A stretch of DNA of 19,666 bases from an uncultured Bacteroidota bacterium. GTDB lineage: Bacteria; Bacteroidota; Bacteroidia; Chitinophagales; Chitinophagaceae. Within the stretch, counting starts at the first letter, position 1; each line of letters begins with the position of its first letter. Of the stretch, positions 8,518 to 16,421 are shown in pieces. The position numbers were made by a program, and so were the translations under genes. Location of the stretch: positions 1 to 19,666 of the forward strand of contig CAIWHF010000080.1 of assembly GCA_903912405.1 (NCBI GenBank). The letters are read 5' to 3'. Below the pieces are notes generated by a model that made no database searches, was not told where the DNA came from, and was given only the letters and a program-made list of their open reading frames with translations.

Positions 8518-9252
8518 TTAATTATTTTCGTAGGCAGCTATTTTTAAGCTGTAGCCTTTAGGAAATGCTAGGGTACCATTTTTTACATAATGGGTAAGTT
8601 CTCTATATACTAAACCAACATTTTTAGCAAACACTTCCTGTGCATAGGTTTTTTCAACAAAGCTTACACCCGGCGTATTAAGATCGTTTAAATGATAGTC
8701 TATTTGTTTTACAATAACGGCATCTCCATAGCCCGCATATCCATTGCTAAACGGTTTAGCTACATTGGTGAATTTGTAAACCCAACCGTTCAAATAATAT
8801 AAATCTGGGTCTGCTAAATTAACTTTGCTATTACCATCCCAAGTATAGTTTTCTGTAACTGGAAATACCATTTTCACAAAACGTACATTATCCTCAAACC
8901 ACTCTACAGAGCTATCGGCATCCGTAATATACATTACATTATTAGCTTTCCAATTGCTATTGCCATTTGCTCGTCTGTAAATATCAACACGATACGTTAA
9001 GCGTTTCATATTATCCGAAAAGGTATCGGCCATTACATATTTCAAATCATAGGTAACGGTTGTTTTTACTGAATTAATATCATCCCAAACGGTAGAGTCT
9101 ACGTGATAGCTGATGCTCTTGCCAATTGCTAAAGGCAAATAGGCACTTTTATTATTACCAGAAAGCACTGTGTTTTCTTTTTTACAAGAAGCTAAAACAG
9201 TAGCAGCAACTAAAATATATAGGCTATGCTTGATTATTGATGGTAGATGCAT
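8518..9252 (-). CDS. Uncharacterised lipoprotein upstream of the subtilase
   Basis: I do not recognise the family. The 244-residue product has an N-terminal hydrophobic segment ending in the lipobox LASC (Cys23). It is followed by Lys-Lys-Glu, a pattern that in Bacteroidota lipoproteins can direct export to the cell surface. The rest is soluble and rich in Tyr, Asn, Val and short beta-like stretches, with no visible catalytic motif. The ATG start puts the signal peptide in the right place. Five bases before it lies TAATTTTA, one base off a -7 box, with TTTG 16 bases further upstream, so it may have its own weak promoter. The subtilase begins three bases after its stop, suggesting a shared role such as an anchor, chaperone or inhibitor; that role is inference. 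Confidence 0.85.
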   Translation of the reverse strand: MHLPSIIKHSLYILVAATVLASCKKENTVLSGNNKSAYLPLAIGKSISYHVDSTVWDDINSVKTTVTYDLKYVMADTFSDNMKRLTYRVDIYRRANGNSNWKANNVMYITDADSSVEWFEDNVRFVKMVFPVTENYTWDGNSKVNLADPDLYYLNGWVYKFTNVAKPFSNGYAGYGDAVIVKQIDYHLNDLNTPGVSFVEKTYAQEVFAKNVGLVYRELTHYVKNGTLAFPKGYSLKIAAYENN

Positions 9253-9318
9253 GAATATAAAATTAATGATAGTAAAAATAACAAATTCCTACTAAAAATG
9301 CGTATAGATCTTAAAATA

Positions 9319-10422
9319 TTAAAACGGGATAACACCACTTTGAATAATACCCCCTCCAATAACATCATCGCCTTCATAAAAAACAGCGCTTTGTCCCGGG
9401 GCTATACTATGCACAGCATGGTCAAAATGCACATTGATACCCTCCGCTACATTAGAAAGCGTACTTAAAGCTCCGGCGTCTTTGTAACGAATTTTAGTAG
9501 TTGCCTCCAAGCCATTTTCAATGCTTGCATACTTTACATAGTTAATGCCTTTTACGAGCATATCTTGCGCTTCTAAATCTTGTGCCTCGCCTAGCAGTAC
9601 CGTATTGGTTTCCGGTATTATTTTGACTACAAACATTGGCTTGCCAAATGCCACACCCAATCCTTTGCGCTGACCAATGGTATAAAAAGGATAGCCTTGA
9701 TGCTTACCCAAGACCTTACCTTGAACATCTACAAATAAACCACCGGCCAAATTCTTTTCTAAATCAACTACATTTCGTTTCAAAAACCCTCTGTAATCAT
9801 TATCCGGAACGAAACATATTTCGTAGCTCTCGGATTTTTTGGATAATTCTACATAGCCTTTATCAAAAGCATATTGTCTAACTTCTGTTTTAAGCAAATC
9901 GCCTAAAGGATAAATACTTCTACTCAAGCAGGCCTGATCTAAACCCCACAAAACATAACTTTGATCTTTGCTTAGATCTTTTGCTTTTGACAATACAAAA
10001 CGTTGATTTTCTTCTCGCACTTTTACATAATGCCCGGTAGCAATAAAATCACAATTTAAAGCGTCTGCCTTCTTTAATAAGGCACTCCATTTAATATGCG
10101 TATTGCATAATACACATGGATTAGGCGTTCTGCCGGCCATGTATTCCGACACGAAATTTTCTATTACTTGCCCACCAAATTCTTCTCTAATATCTAATAC
10201 ATAATGTGGGAAGCCATGCTCTACAGCTGCTTGTCGTGCATCATTAAACGAATCTAAATTACAACATCCTGTTTCTTTCTTGCCACCACCTGCAGCTGCA
10301 TAATCCCATGTTTTCATGGTAATGCCAACCACTTCGTAGCCTTGTTCATGAAGCATAAGCGCACTTACGGTACTATCGATACCGCCACTCATTGCCACTA
10401 AAACTTTACCGTGCTTACTCAT
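9319..10422 (-). CDS. mnmA: tRNA-specific 2-thiouridylase MnmA
   Basis: Introduces the 2-thio group at U34 of tRNA(Lys), tRNA(Glu) and tRNA(Gln), taking sulfur from a persulfide relay and activating the base with ATP. The 367 residues carry the PP-loop SGGIDS (12-17), the catalytic Cys103 in NPCVLCN and the second catalytic Cys203 in YEICFVPD. The C-terminal barrel contains FYTIGQRKGLGV and ends in PGQSAVFYEGD. An insert GGGKKETGCCN near 45-55 resembles other Bacteroidota MnmA proteins. The start is ATG 10422. An in-frame TTG upstream at 10443 belongs to the -7 box. The 66-base gap to the downstream lipoprotein contains no clear terminator. Confidence 0.95.
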   Translation of the reverse strand: MSKHGKVLVAMSGGIDSTVSALMLHEQGYEVVGITMKTWDYAAAGGGKKETGCCNLDSFNDARQAAVEHGFPHYVLDIREEFGGQVIENFVSEYMAGRTPNPCVLCNTHIKWSALLKKADALNCDFIATGHYVKVREENQRFVLSKAKDLSKDQSYVLWGLDQACLSRSIYPLGDLLKTEVRQYAFDKGYVELSKKSESYEICFVPDNDYRGFLKRNVVDLEKNLAGGLFVDVQGKVLGKHQGYPFYTIGQRKGLGVAFGKPMFVVKIIPETNTVLLGEAQDLEAQDMLVKGINYVKYASIENGLEATTKIRYKDAGALSTLSNVAEGINVHFDHAVHSIAPGQSAVFYEGDDVIGGGIIQSGVIPF

Positions 10423-10440
10423 GGGTGTTAAAATTAAATG

Positions 10441-10448
10441 CAAAGATA
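10441..10448 (-). promoter_or_regulatory. -7 box of the mnmA promoter
   Basis: The minus strand reads TATCTTTG, exact TAnnTTTG and identical to the guaB box. The ATG follows after 18 bases, giving a short leader of roughly a dozen bases. No matching -33 TTTG at standard spacing is seen. Confidence 0.65.
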
Positions 10449-10519
10449 CTTTAAAGGTTTTACAATGTCTGAACCAAGTTGTTTTTATTCTCTTATAAGA
10501 CTATTGAAAAAAGTAATGT

Positions 10520-12481
10520 TTAGGGGCTTACTTTTGTCAAATCGAGCAACATCGCTTTAGCGCGTTCGTTATTGGGCGCTCGTTTTAAGATGCGTTTCAA
10601 GTATATAGCCGCCTTGGTATCTGCATGCGATTGATGATACCATATAGCTAAATTGAACAAATTCTGTTCGTTATCAGGATCTAAATCATGGGCTTTATTT
10701 AAATAATCAAACGCCAGTACCATCCTATTTTGTTGCATATATAAATAGGCCAAATTCACATTGGCACTGCTATGTTTAGGATTTTGTTGTAAAACATATT
10801 TAAACGTTTGCTCCGCATCATCAACGCTATTTGTTTGAGCATAGCATACGCCTAGTTTGTTTTGAAAATCTAACGCATTAGGCATTAATTTCACCGCTTG
10901 CTGATACCAAGCAAGCGCATTTGCCTGTTGGTTTAATTTGGTATAACTCTCCCCCACTCGATAAGCCGTCCATGCATCTTTACATTGATCGACCGCTAAT
11001 GATTTTGCATAATAAATTACTTTTCTAAAATCATTTTTTAGAAAATAAGCTCTTATGAAATCTTTCTGTTGTTTTTCCTTTTCTTCTACAACTGCCGCTT
11101 TATTCAAATATTGAAGCGCAGAATCTATCAATCCCACATTCGGATTATAGCGCTCATAAAACTCCATAAATGCACGTGCGATTGTAATGGCATCTGGGTT
11201 ATCGTTATTATAACTTTTAAGTCCTAGAAAAGCTGTAATTGCAGATTTCTCCTCTTTATTTAAAGGTCTTTTTCTAATATAATGATCTGTAACCGCAACG
11301 TGAGGAATATCAATACTTCCGTTTCGTGGCATATGACAACTTACACAGTCGTCTTGTTTTTTACTTCTCACACTGCTTAGCTCACTGCATACCTTTTTAG
11401 GTGCTGTATGGCAAGATTTACAAGCATCGTTGTATTGTTTTTTGGGCGTATATTTTACACTGATATGTGGATTATGACAGGTAATACAACTCATTTTTTG
11501 TGATACTAAATAACAATTACTCATTTTCATGCGCTCTACATGAGAAGCCATAATCATTTTATCTTTAGCCCCTTTATACATAGGCATAAATACATTCATG
11601 ACTTCCGACAAATGCATGCCTGGTCTAAAATCAAAAAATGTTTTATCATCATTCAAAACAGTAATGCCTTGCAAATGACAACGTTGGCAAATATTGTTTT
11701 GTAATTCTGTAGACAACCTTCTTGGATTTACTATTGAATAATCAGGGCCTTTAGAGGTGTCTACCAAAGTGCCATTTTGTTTATCCTTTACATGCAAGCT
11801 ACCCGGACCATGACAACGCTCGCAATCAATGCCTTTTTTAATGGAAACAAATTTATTGAGACTCGAATTATCCATTGTTGGATAGGCGTTATGACAACTC
11901 ATACATTCCAATTCAATAATTCTTCCGAATCTACTATTAGCTCCTTTTTCAAAACCAGGGGCTAAATCCCATTGTTGTTTTTGGGTATAGAAGGTTATGG
12001 GCAATTGATTTACATATCCATTTTCCACCATCATGTGCGAGTTGGTATGCTGACCAGAACCTACAATATAGCTCACTTTTTCTACGCGCTTATGAATGGT
12101 GTCTTTGCCTTCTAATCTAAACTCTTTGATATAAAAATTGCCTTGATCCCAATAGGGTTGATAATAAAAATCGAGCGAGTCGTCGTATACAATGGCATGA
12201 GCGGGTGTAAAATCAGCAGCCGACTTTTGTCGAGTTGCCGAGTCAAACGATTGACCCATGCCTGTTTGCATAAAGGTTTGGTATATATCTTGATGACAAG
12301 ATGCACAGGTTTGTATGCCCACATAATGCGCAGTAGTATCATATACATTCAGCCAATCGGAATGATACTGATCTGTTGTAGTTGCATCTTCTTTACATTG
12401 AAAATGCGTACTAGTTAGCAATAAAAAAAAGAGTCCACCAAGTGCAATACTCCACTTTTTAAGACTCTTTTTCTTTAACAT
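10520..12481 (-). CDS. Heptahaem c-type cytochrome with C-terminal TPR repeats
   Basis: A 653-residue exported cytochrome. After a hydrophobic leader (about 10-24) there is a Cys at 29 followed by Lys-Glu-Asp. This could be a lipoprotein site, but Gln at -1 is a poor lipobox, so a cleaved or uncleaved signal is possible. Seven CXXCH haem motifs have their first Cys at 59, 193, 220, 265, 332, 354 and 379, in a cytochrome c554-like arrangement. The conserved-looking stretch PHVAVTDHYIRK (393-404) follows. Residues about 470-645 form around four TPR repeats for protein contacts. The family occurs in Bacteroidota and Planctomycetes; the electron donor and acceptor are unknown. It follows tyrS by ten bases and is probably co-transcribed with it. 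Confidence 0.88.
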   Translation of the reverse strand: MLKKKSLKKWSIALGGLFFLLLTSTHFQCKEDATTTDQYHSDWLNVYDTTAHYVGIQTCASCHQDIYQTFMQTGMGQSFDSATRQKSAADFTPAHAIVYDDSLDFYYQPYWDQGNFYIKEFRLEGKDTIHKRVEKVSYIVGSGQHTNSHMMVENGYVNQLPITFYTQKQQWDLAPGFEKGANSRFGRIIELECMSCHNAYPTMDNSSLNKFVSIKKGIDCERCHGPGSLHVKDKQNGTLVDTSKGPDYSIVNPRRLSTELQNNICQRCHLQGITVLNDDKTFFDFRPGMHLSEVMNVFMPMYKGAKDKMIMASHVERMKMSNCYLVSQKMSCITCHNPHISVKYTPKKQYNDACKSCHTAPKKVCSELSSVRSKKQDDCVSCHMPRNGSIDIPHVAVTDHYIRKRPLNKEEKSAITAFLGLKSYNNDNPDAITIARAFMEFYERYNPNVGLIDSALQYLNKAAVVEEKEKQQKDFIRAYFLKNDFRKVIYYAKSLAVDQCKDAWTAYRVGESYTKLNQQANALAWYQQAVKLMPNALDFQNKLGVCYAQTNSVDDAEQTFKYVLQQNPKHSSANVNLAYLYMQQNRMVLAFDYLNKAHDLDPDNEQNLFNLAIWYHQSHADTKAAIYLKRILKRAPNNERAKAMLLDLTKVSP

Positions 12482-12491
12482 AAGGAGGTGA

Positions 12492-13769
12492 TTAATTAAA
12501 AACAGCTAAATAATAATTAGATTTTCCTTTTTGAATCAATAAATACTTTTGATTCAATAAATTATCGGTAGTTATTGTCAATTCTTCTAAACCAATTTTT
12601 TGTTTATTAATAGCTACACCACCATTTTGAATTAATTTTCTTGCATCACCTTTCGAATTCACTATTTTTTGGTCGGCCATGAAGGTGATTATATCTACTC
12701 CATTAGTTAAATCAGCTTTTGAACCTTGTACCTGAGGCACCCCTTCTAATACTTCCAACAATTGTGCTTCCGTTAAGGATTGTAGGGTTTCTAAGGTAGT
12801 GGGGGCAAACAAAATTTCTGATGCTTTTAATGCAAATTCATAAGCAGCTTCACCATGCACTAAAATGGTCATTTCTTTGGCCAATTCTTTTTGTAAAATT
12901 CTTAAATGCGGAGCTGCTTCTTGTTGCGTTACTAAATCTTTAATAAGCGCTACTTCTTTAAAAGAAAAAACATAGGCCATATTAACTACATCAGCATCGC
13001 TTAATTTTAACCAAAATTGATAAAATTGATACGGCGATGTTTTAGTTGGATCCAACCAAATATTGCCCCCTTCTGATTTGCCAAATTTAGTGCCGTCGCT
13101 TTTCGTTATCAACTTGCAAGTAAAGGCAAACGCATCTCCAGCTTCTTTTCTACGAATCAGCTCTGTGCCAGTAACTATATTACCCCACTGATCTGCGCCA
13201 CCCATTTGTAGTTTTACATTTTTATTTTTTCGTAAATAATAAAAATCATACCCTTGAATAAGTTGGTATGTAAACTCGGTGAATGAAATACCTGTTTCTA
13301 ATCGTTTCTGAACAGAATCTTTCGACATCATGTAATTTACAGAGATATGCTTACCTATATCTCTAATAAAATCAAGAAAAGAGAACGACTGAAACCATTC
13401 GTAATTATTTACCAATTCAGCTGCATTCGGAATTGCGCTGTCGAAATTTAAAAATTTAGCTAATTGCTTTCTAATGCCTTCGCAATTATGTTCAATGGTT
13501 GCCAAATCAAGCAAATTACGCTCGGCCGATTTACCCGACGGATCGCCAATCATACCCGTTGCACCACCCACCAAGGCAATAGGTTTATGCCCTGCTCTTT
13601 GCAAACGCATCAACAAGGTTATGGGCAATAAACTACCCACATGCAAGCTATCAGCAGTAGGATCAAACCCAATATAAGCACTCGTCATCTCTTTATTCAA
13701 CTGCTCCGCAGTTCCAGGCATAATATCTTGAATCAAATTCCTTTCCTGTAAATCTTGTATTAAATTCAT
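12492..13769 (-). CDS. tyrS: Tyrosyl-tRNA synthetase
   Basis: Charges tRNA(Tyr) with tyrosine. The 425 residues have the class I layout: the HIGH-equivalent HVGS (43-46), the tyrosine and tRNA binding segment YQLIQGYDF, GGADQWGN (190-197), and the KMSKS-equivalent KFGKS (228-232). A C-terminal S4 RNA-binding domain follows (about 355-420, GDARKLIQNGGVAIN). It is full length for the bacterial TyrS group. The ATG start at 13769 lies 21 bases after a perfect -7 box. The cytochrome gene begins ten bases after its stop, an unusual downstream partner for a synthetase. Confidence 0.96.
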   Translation of the reverse strand: MNLIQDLQERNLIQDIMPGTAEQLNKEMTSAYIGFDPTADSLHVGSLLPITLLMRLQRAGHKPIALVGGATGMIGDPSGKSAERNLLDLATIEHNCEGIRKQLAKFLNFDSAIPNAAELVNNYEWFQSFSFLDFIRDIGKHISVNYMMSKDSVQKRLETGISFTEFTYQLIQGYDFYYLRKNKNVKLQMGGADQWGNIVTGTELIRRKEAGDAFAFTCKLITKSDGTKFGKSEGGNIWLDPTKTSPYQFYQFWLKLSDADVVNMAYVFSFKEVALIKDLVTQQEAAPHLRILQKELAKEMTILVHGEAAYEFALKASEILFAPTTLETLQSLTEAQLLEVLEGVPQVQGSKADLTNGVDIITFMADQKIVNSKGDARKLIQNGGVAINKQKIGLEELTITTDNLLNQKYLLIQKGKSNYYLAVFN

Positions 13770-13790
13770 ACGATTTATTAATTAATGCAG

Positions 13791-13798
13791 CAAAAATA
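13791..13798 (-). promoter_or_regulatory. -7 box of the tyrS promoter
   Basis: The minus strand reads TATTTTTG, matching TAnnTTTG. The box plus the following CT is identical to the hisS promoter. The remaining gap to the DUF6089 gene (to 13972, part of a 203-base AT-rich intergenic region) shows no RNA gene or convincing dyad. Confidence 0.6.
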
Positions 13799-13972
13799 CA
13801 TGTTAAAGTGCTTATTTTCATGATATTTACAAATAAATAGACACTTTTTACCCTAGTTCAGTTAGGCTTTAAATAGCAATATTTTTTATAAAATACCTAT
13901 TTAGTGAGTGGTTATTATTGTTTTTACTATTTTTTTTTTAACTTAGAGGGTAATTATAAAAACACAAATACT

Positions 13973-14854
13973 TTGAAAAAGTTATTACTTGGTTTATTAT
14001 TAGCAATCCCTGTATTTGCAAATGCACAATCGCATAACGAAGTGGGCATTATGGGTGGTGTAAGTAATTATTACGGCGACCTTCAGGACAAATGGTTTCC
14101 AGGAAGTGGGAAAACTTATAATCCAGTAGGGGGGTTAGTCTATAAGTTCTTTATCACACCTCGCTTTGGCATACGCACAGGCGTTTCTTTAACTTCTTTA
14201 ACGGCGGCAGATAGCCTATCGGATATTTTAGTTAACCAAAAAAGAAACTTACGTTTTTCAACAAATTTATTTGAATTCCACACCGGATTTGAATTAAACT
14301 TGTTTGCAGTTGATTTAGATAGAGTAAAAGTGAGTCCATATATCTTTGGTGGCGTTGCTGTTATTTATTCCAATCCATACACGGATGGCTTAAATGGCGA
14401 AAAAGAATATTTACGTCCACTGAGCACAGAGGGCCAAGGGCTTCCTAATTATCCTGACAGAAAAAATTATCATTTAGCAAATTTCTCTTTCCCAATTGGT
14501 GGAGGTATGAAGTTTTTTGTTGGACAAACATTTATGATTTGTACAGAAATGGGCTTTAGATATTGCGCTACTGACTATCTAGATGACGTAAGTACTTCTT
14601 ATGTTAATTTAGACACCCTATTTGCCTACAAAGGTCAGAAAGCAGTAGATTTAGCATTTAGAGGCGACGAAGTAAAAGGATTTGCAGAAAGTGGTAGCAA
14701 TTATCCAAATTTTAAATTCCAACGTGGAGATAATAAAAAGAATGACTGGTATTGGTTTGGTAATATTTCAGTATCTATTTATTTTGATGCGTTTGGTAAT
14801 TTTAAAAATTATGTTCAAACCCATTGCCCAAATGTATTTAAAAGAGGCTGGTAA
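13973..14854 (+). CDS. DUF6089-family outer-membrane protein
   Basis: A predicted outer-membrane beta-barrel-type protein of 293 residues. It starts with a clean signal peptide (KKLLLGLLLAIPVFANAQ, cut after the AQ) followed by NEVGIMGGVSNYYGDL, typical of the DUF6089 family in Bacteroidota. Many alternating hydrophobic strands rich in Tyr, Phe and Gly follow. The role is unknown. The start is TTG at 13973, the only in-frame start that leaves the signal peptide intact. A GTG at 13904 would add 23 residues rich in Tyr and Phe ahead of it and is unlikely; the next ATG falls inside the mature protein. The gene is divergent from tyrS and convergent with hisS across a strong terminator. Confidence 0.82.
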   Translation: MKKLLLGLLLAIPVFANAQSHNEVGIMGGVSNYYGDLQDKWFPGSGKTYNPVGGLVYKFFITPRFGIRTGVSLTSLTAADSLSDILVNQKRNLRFSTNLFEFHTGFELNLFAVDLDRVKVSPYIFGGVAVIYSNPYTDGLNGEKEYLRPLSTEGQGLPNYPDRKNYHLANFSFPIGGGMKFFVGQTFMICTEMGFRYCATDYLDDVSTSYVNLDTLFAYKGQKAVDLAFRGDEVKGFAESGSNYPNFKFQRGDNKKNDWYWFGNISVSIYFDAFGNFKNYVQTHCPNVFKRGW

Positions 14855-14866
14855 AATCTGAGCTTT

Positions 14867-14910
14867 TTTATAAAAAAAGGGTCAACAATTGTTGACCCTT
14901 TTTTTATAAA
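14867..14910. terminator. Bidirectional terminator between the DUF6089 gene and hisS (perfect 44-bp palindrome)
   Basis: The 44 bases are an exact palindrome centred between 14888 and 14889. The core GGGTCAACAATT/AATTGTTGACCC is flanked by A7 and T7 tracts and then by TTTAT/ATAAA. It sits 12 bases after the DUF6089 stop and 10 bases from the hisS stop, and has a T-run for each strand. Confidence 0.92.
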
Positions 14911-14920
14911 TATACTTCAT

Positions 14921-16303
14921 TTAAGATTGTACAGTTTGTATAACTTGAGCTAAACTTAATGCTTCTTGAACACCCGTTATTAGATTTTTTATACTTATTG
15001 TTTGATTATCTTTTTCTTGTTCCGCTATAATGACTACAAATGGAATAGCTCTTTTATTAGCATACTTAAATTGCTTGTCTATTTTATTGGCATCGGCATA
15101 ATATTCTGCTCTTATATCAGCAACTCTGAATGCTTTCAATACTTCAATATTATCGGCTTCAAATTCCTTACCCGTATTTAAGATTAGCACTTGCGTGTCG
15201 GTATAAATAGTTTCTGGGAAAGCATTCAACTCTTCTAGTACATCATATATTCTATCTACCCCAAAAGATATACCCACACCTGAAATGCCTTTAACGCCAA
15301 ACAAGTCGGTTAAATGATCATATCTTCCACCACCACCAATACTGCCCATTTTTACGGCATTGGTAGACACCTCTACAATCATTCCCGTGTAATAATTGAG
15401 GCCTCTTGCTAAACAAAGATCAAGTTTTACGAGTTGCATGGCTTCCTCCGACAAGGAATGCAAATAAGCCAGTATTTGTTCTACTTCTTCAATACCCAAC
15501 AATCCAACAGGAATAGTTGCAAGATGTTTTCTTAAGTGCTGCAAAAGAGATGCATGATCGCCTTGTACATCAACAATCATTTTTATTTTCCCAATGCCGT
15601 CGGCTAGAATAGCACGATCGTGCAATTCTTTTTCAACGCCTTCCCAACCTACTTTATCTAATTTATCTAAGGCAATCGTTATATCAGTAAGATGATGTTC
15701 ATACCCTGCATAAATAGCAATAGCAGCTAAAATTTTTCTATTATTTATTTTTATGGAAATTTGAGGAATCGCTAACTGTTTAAAAACCCTAGCATAGATG
15801 GCAAGCAATTCTGCTTCATTAAAAACACTGGTACTCCCTACCATGTCACAATCGCATTGCCAAAACTCTCTATATCGTCCTTTTTGCGGGCGATCGGCGC
15901 GCCAAACAGGTTGCATTTGGTAGCGCTTGTAAGGCATGGCTAAGTCATTAAAATTCATGGCTACATAGCGTGCAAAAGGAATCGTAAGATCGTAGCGTAA
16001 GGCACGTTCGGTAATTAACGTATTCGAGGATGGCTTTTCTAATAGGCTATCCCATGCTTGTTGTAAGGCCGCTTTATCTTTCTTTTCATACAAGCCATTA
16101 TTCAAAATTTTGAAAATTAATCGATCGCCTTCTTCTCCATATTTACCCATCAAGGTTTGCAATTGCTCCATTGCAGGCGTTTCTAAAGGTTGAAAACCAT
16201 GCAATTCAAACACTTTTTTTATAGTGTTTAGAATATAATTTCTTTTTCTAACTGTGGCAGCAGAAAAATCTCTAGTTCCTTGAGGAATGGATGGTTTGCT
16301 CAT
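14921..16303 (-). CDS. hisS: Histidyl-tRNA synthetase
   Basis: Charges tRNA(His). The 460 residues show the class II signatures: an N-terminal PQGTRDF, motif 2 (QPVWRADRPQKGRYREFWQ, about 131-149), the histidine-binding LARGLNYYTG (298-307), GGGGRYDHL (323-331) and motif 3 (GISFGVDRI, 344-352). A C-terminal anticodon-binding domain follows (about 370-455). It is slightly longer than the 420-430 residue E. coli type but usual for Bacteroidota. The start is ATG 16303 (MSKPSIPQG). An in-frame TTG at 16336 is part of the -7 box and would add a hydrophobic tail that does not belong. It is divergent from the glycosyltransferase. Confidence 0.95.
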   Translation of the reverse strand: MSKPSIPQGTRDFSAATVRKRNYILNTIKKVFELHGFQPLETPAMEQLQTLMGKYGEEGDRLIFKILNNGLYEKKDKAALQQAWDSLLEKPSSNTLITERALRYDLTIPFARYVAMNFNDLAMPYKRYQMQPVWRADRPQKGRYREFWQCDCDMVGSTSVFNEAELLAIYARVFKQLAIPQISIKINNRKILAAIAIYAGYEHHLTDITIALDKLDKVGWEGVEKELHDRAILADGIGKIKMIVDVQGDHASLLQHLRKHLATIPVGLLGIEEVEQILAYLHSLSEEAMQLVKLDLCLARGLNYYTGMIVEVSTNAVKMGSIGGGGRYDHLTDLFGVKGISGVGISFGVDRIYDVLEELNAFPETIYTDTQVLILNTGKEFEADNIEVLKAFRVADIRAEYYADANKIDKQFKYANKRAIPFVVIIAEQEKDNQTISIKNLITGVQEALSLAQVIQTVQS

Positions 16304-16333
16304 GATAAAAATAAATTGAAACGATAATGTTAG

Positions 16334-16341
16334 CAAAAATA
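16334..16341 (-). promoter_or_regulatory. -7 box of the hisS promoter
   Basis: The minus strand reads TATTTTTG, an exact TAnnTTTG, 30 bases before the ATG. A 14-bp palindrome at 16353-16366 lies just upstream, where an operator could sit. Confidence 0.6.
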
Positions 16342-16421
16342 ACTAATCTAGCAGTAGAATTCTACTAAAATGTAAGAAGTATAAAAGATTACATTTATTT
16401 TTACAGGAATTAATATATCCA

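Noticed and set aside
9247..9468. A 73-codon plus-strand frame spanning the mnmA 3' end
   Set aside because: Most of it is antisense to mnmA, it has no promoter, and the composition matches neither a small membrane protein nor a toxin-like gene.
12482..12494. A textbook-like SD sequence (AAGGAGGTGATTA) on the plus strand
   Set aside because: No start codon with an open frame follows at the right distance on the plus strand. Read on the minus strand it is the tyrS-cytochrome spacer, reported as an anti-SD look-alike instead.
13904..13972. GTG-initiated N-terminal extension of the DUF6089 protein
   Set aside because: It would place 23 aromatic-rich residues before a clean signal peptide; the TTG at 13973 is the better start.
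13770..13972. Possible small RNA or riboswitch in the longest intergenic gap
   Set aside because: Apart from the tyrS -7 box it is AT-rich with T runs; no stable GC stem, no tRNA-like fold and no terminator were found.
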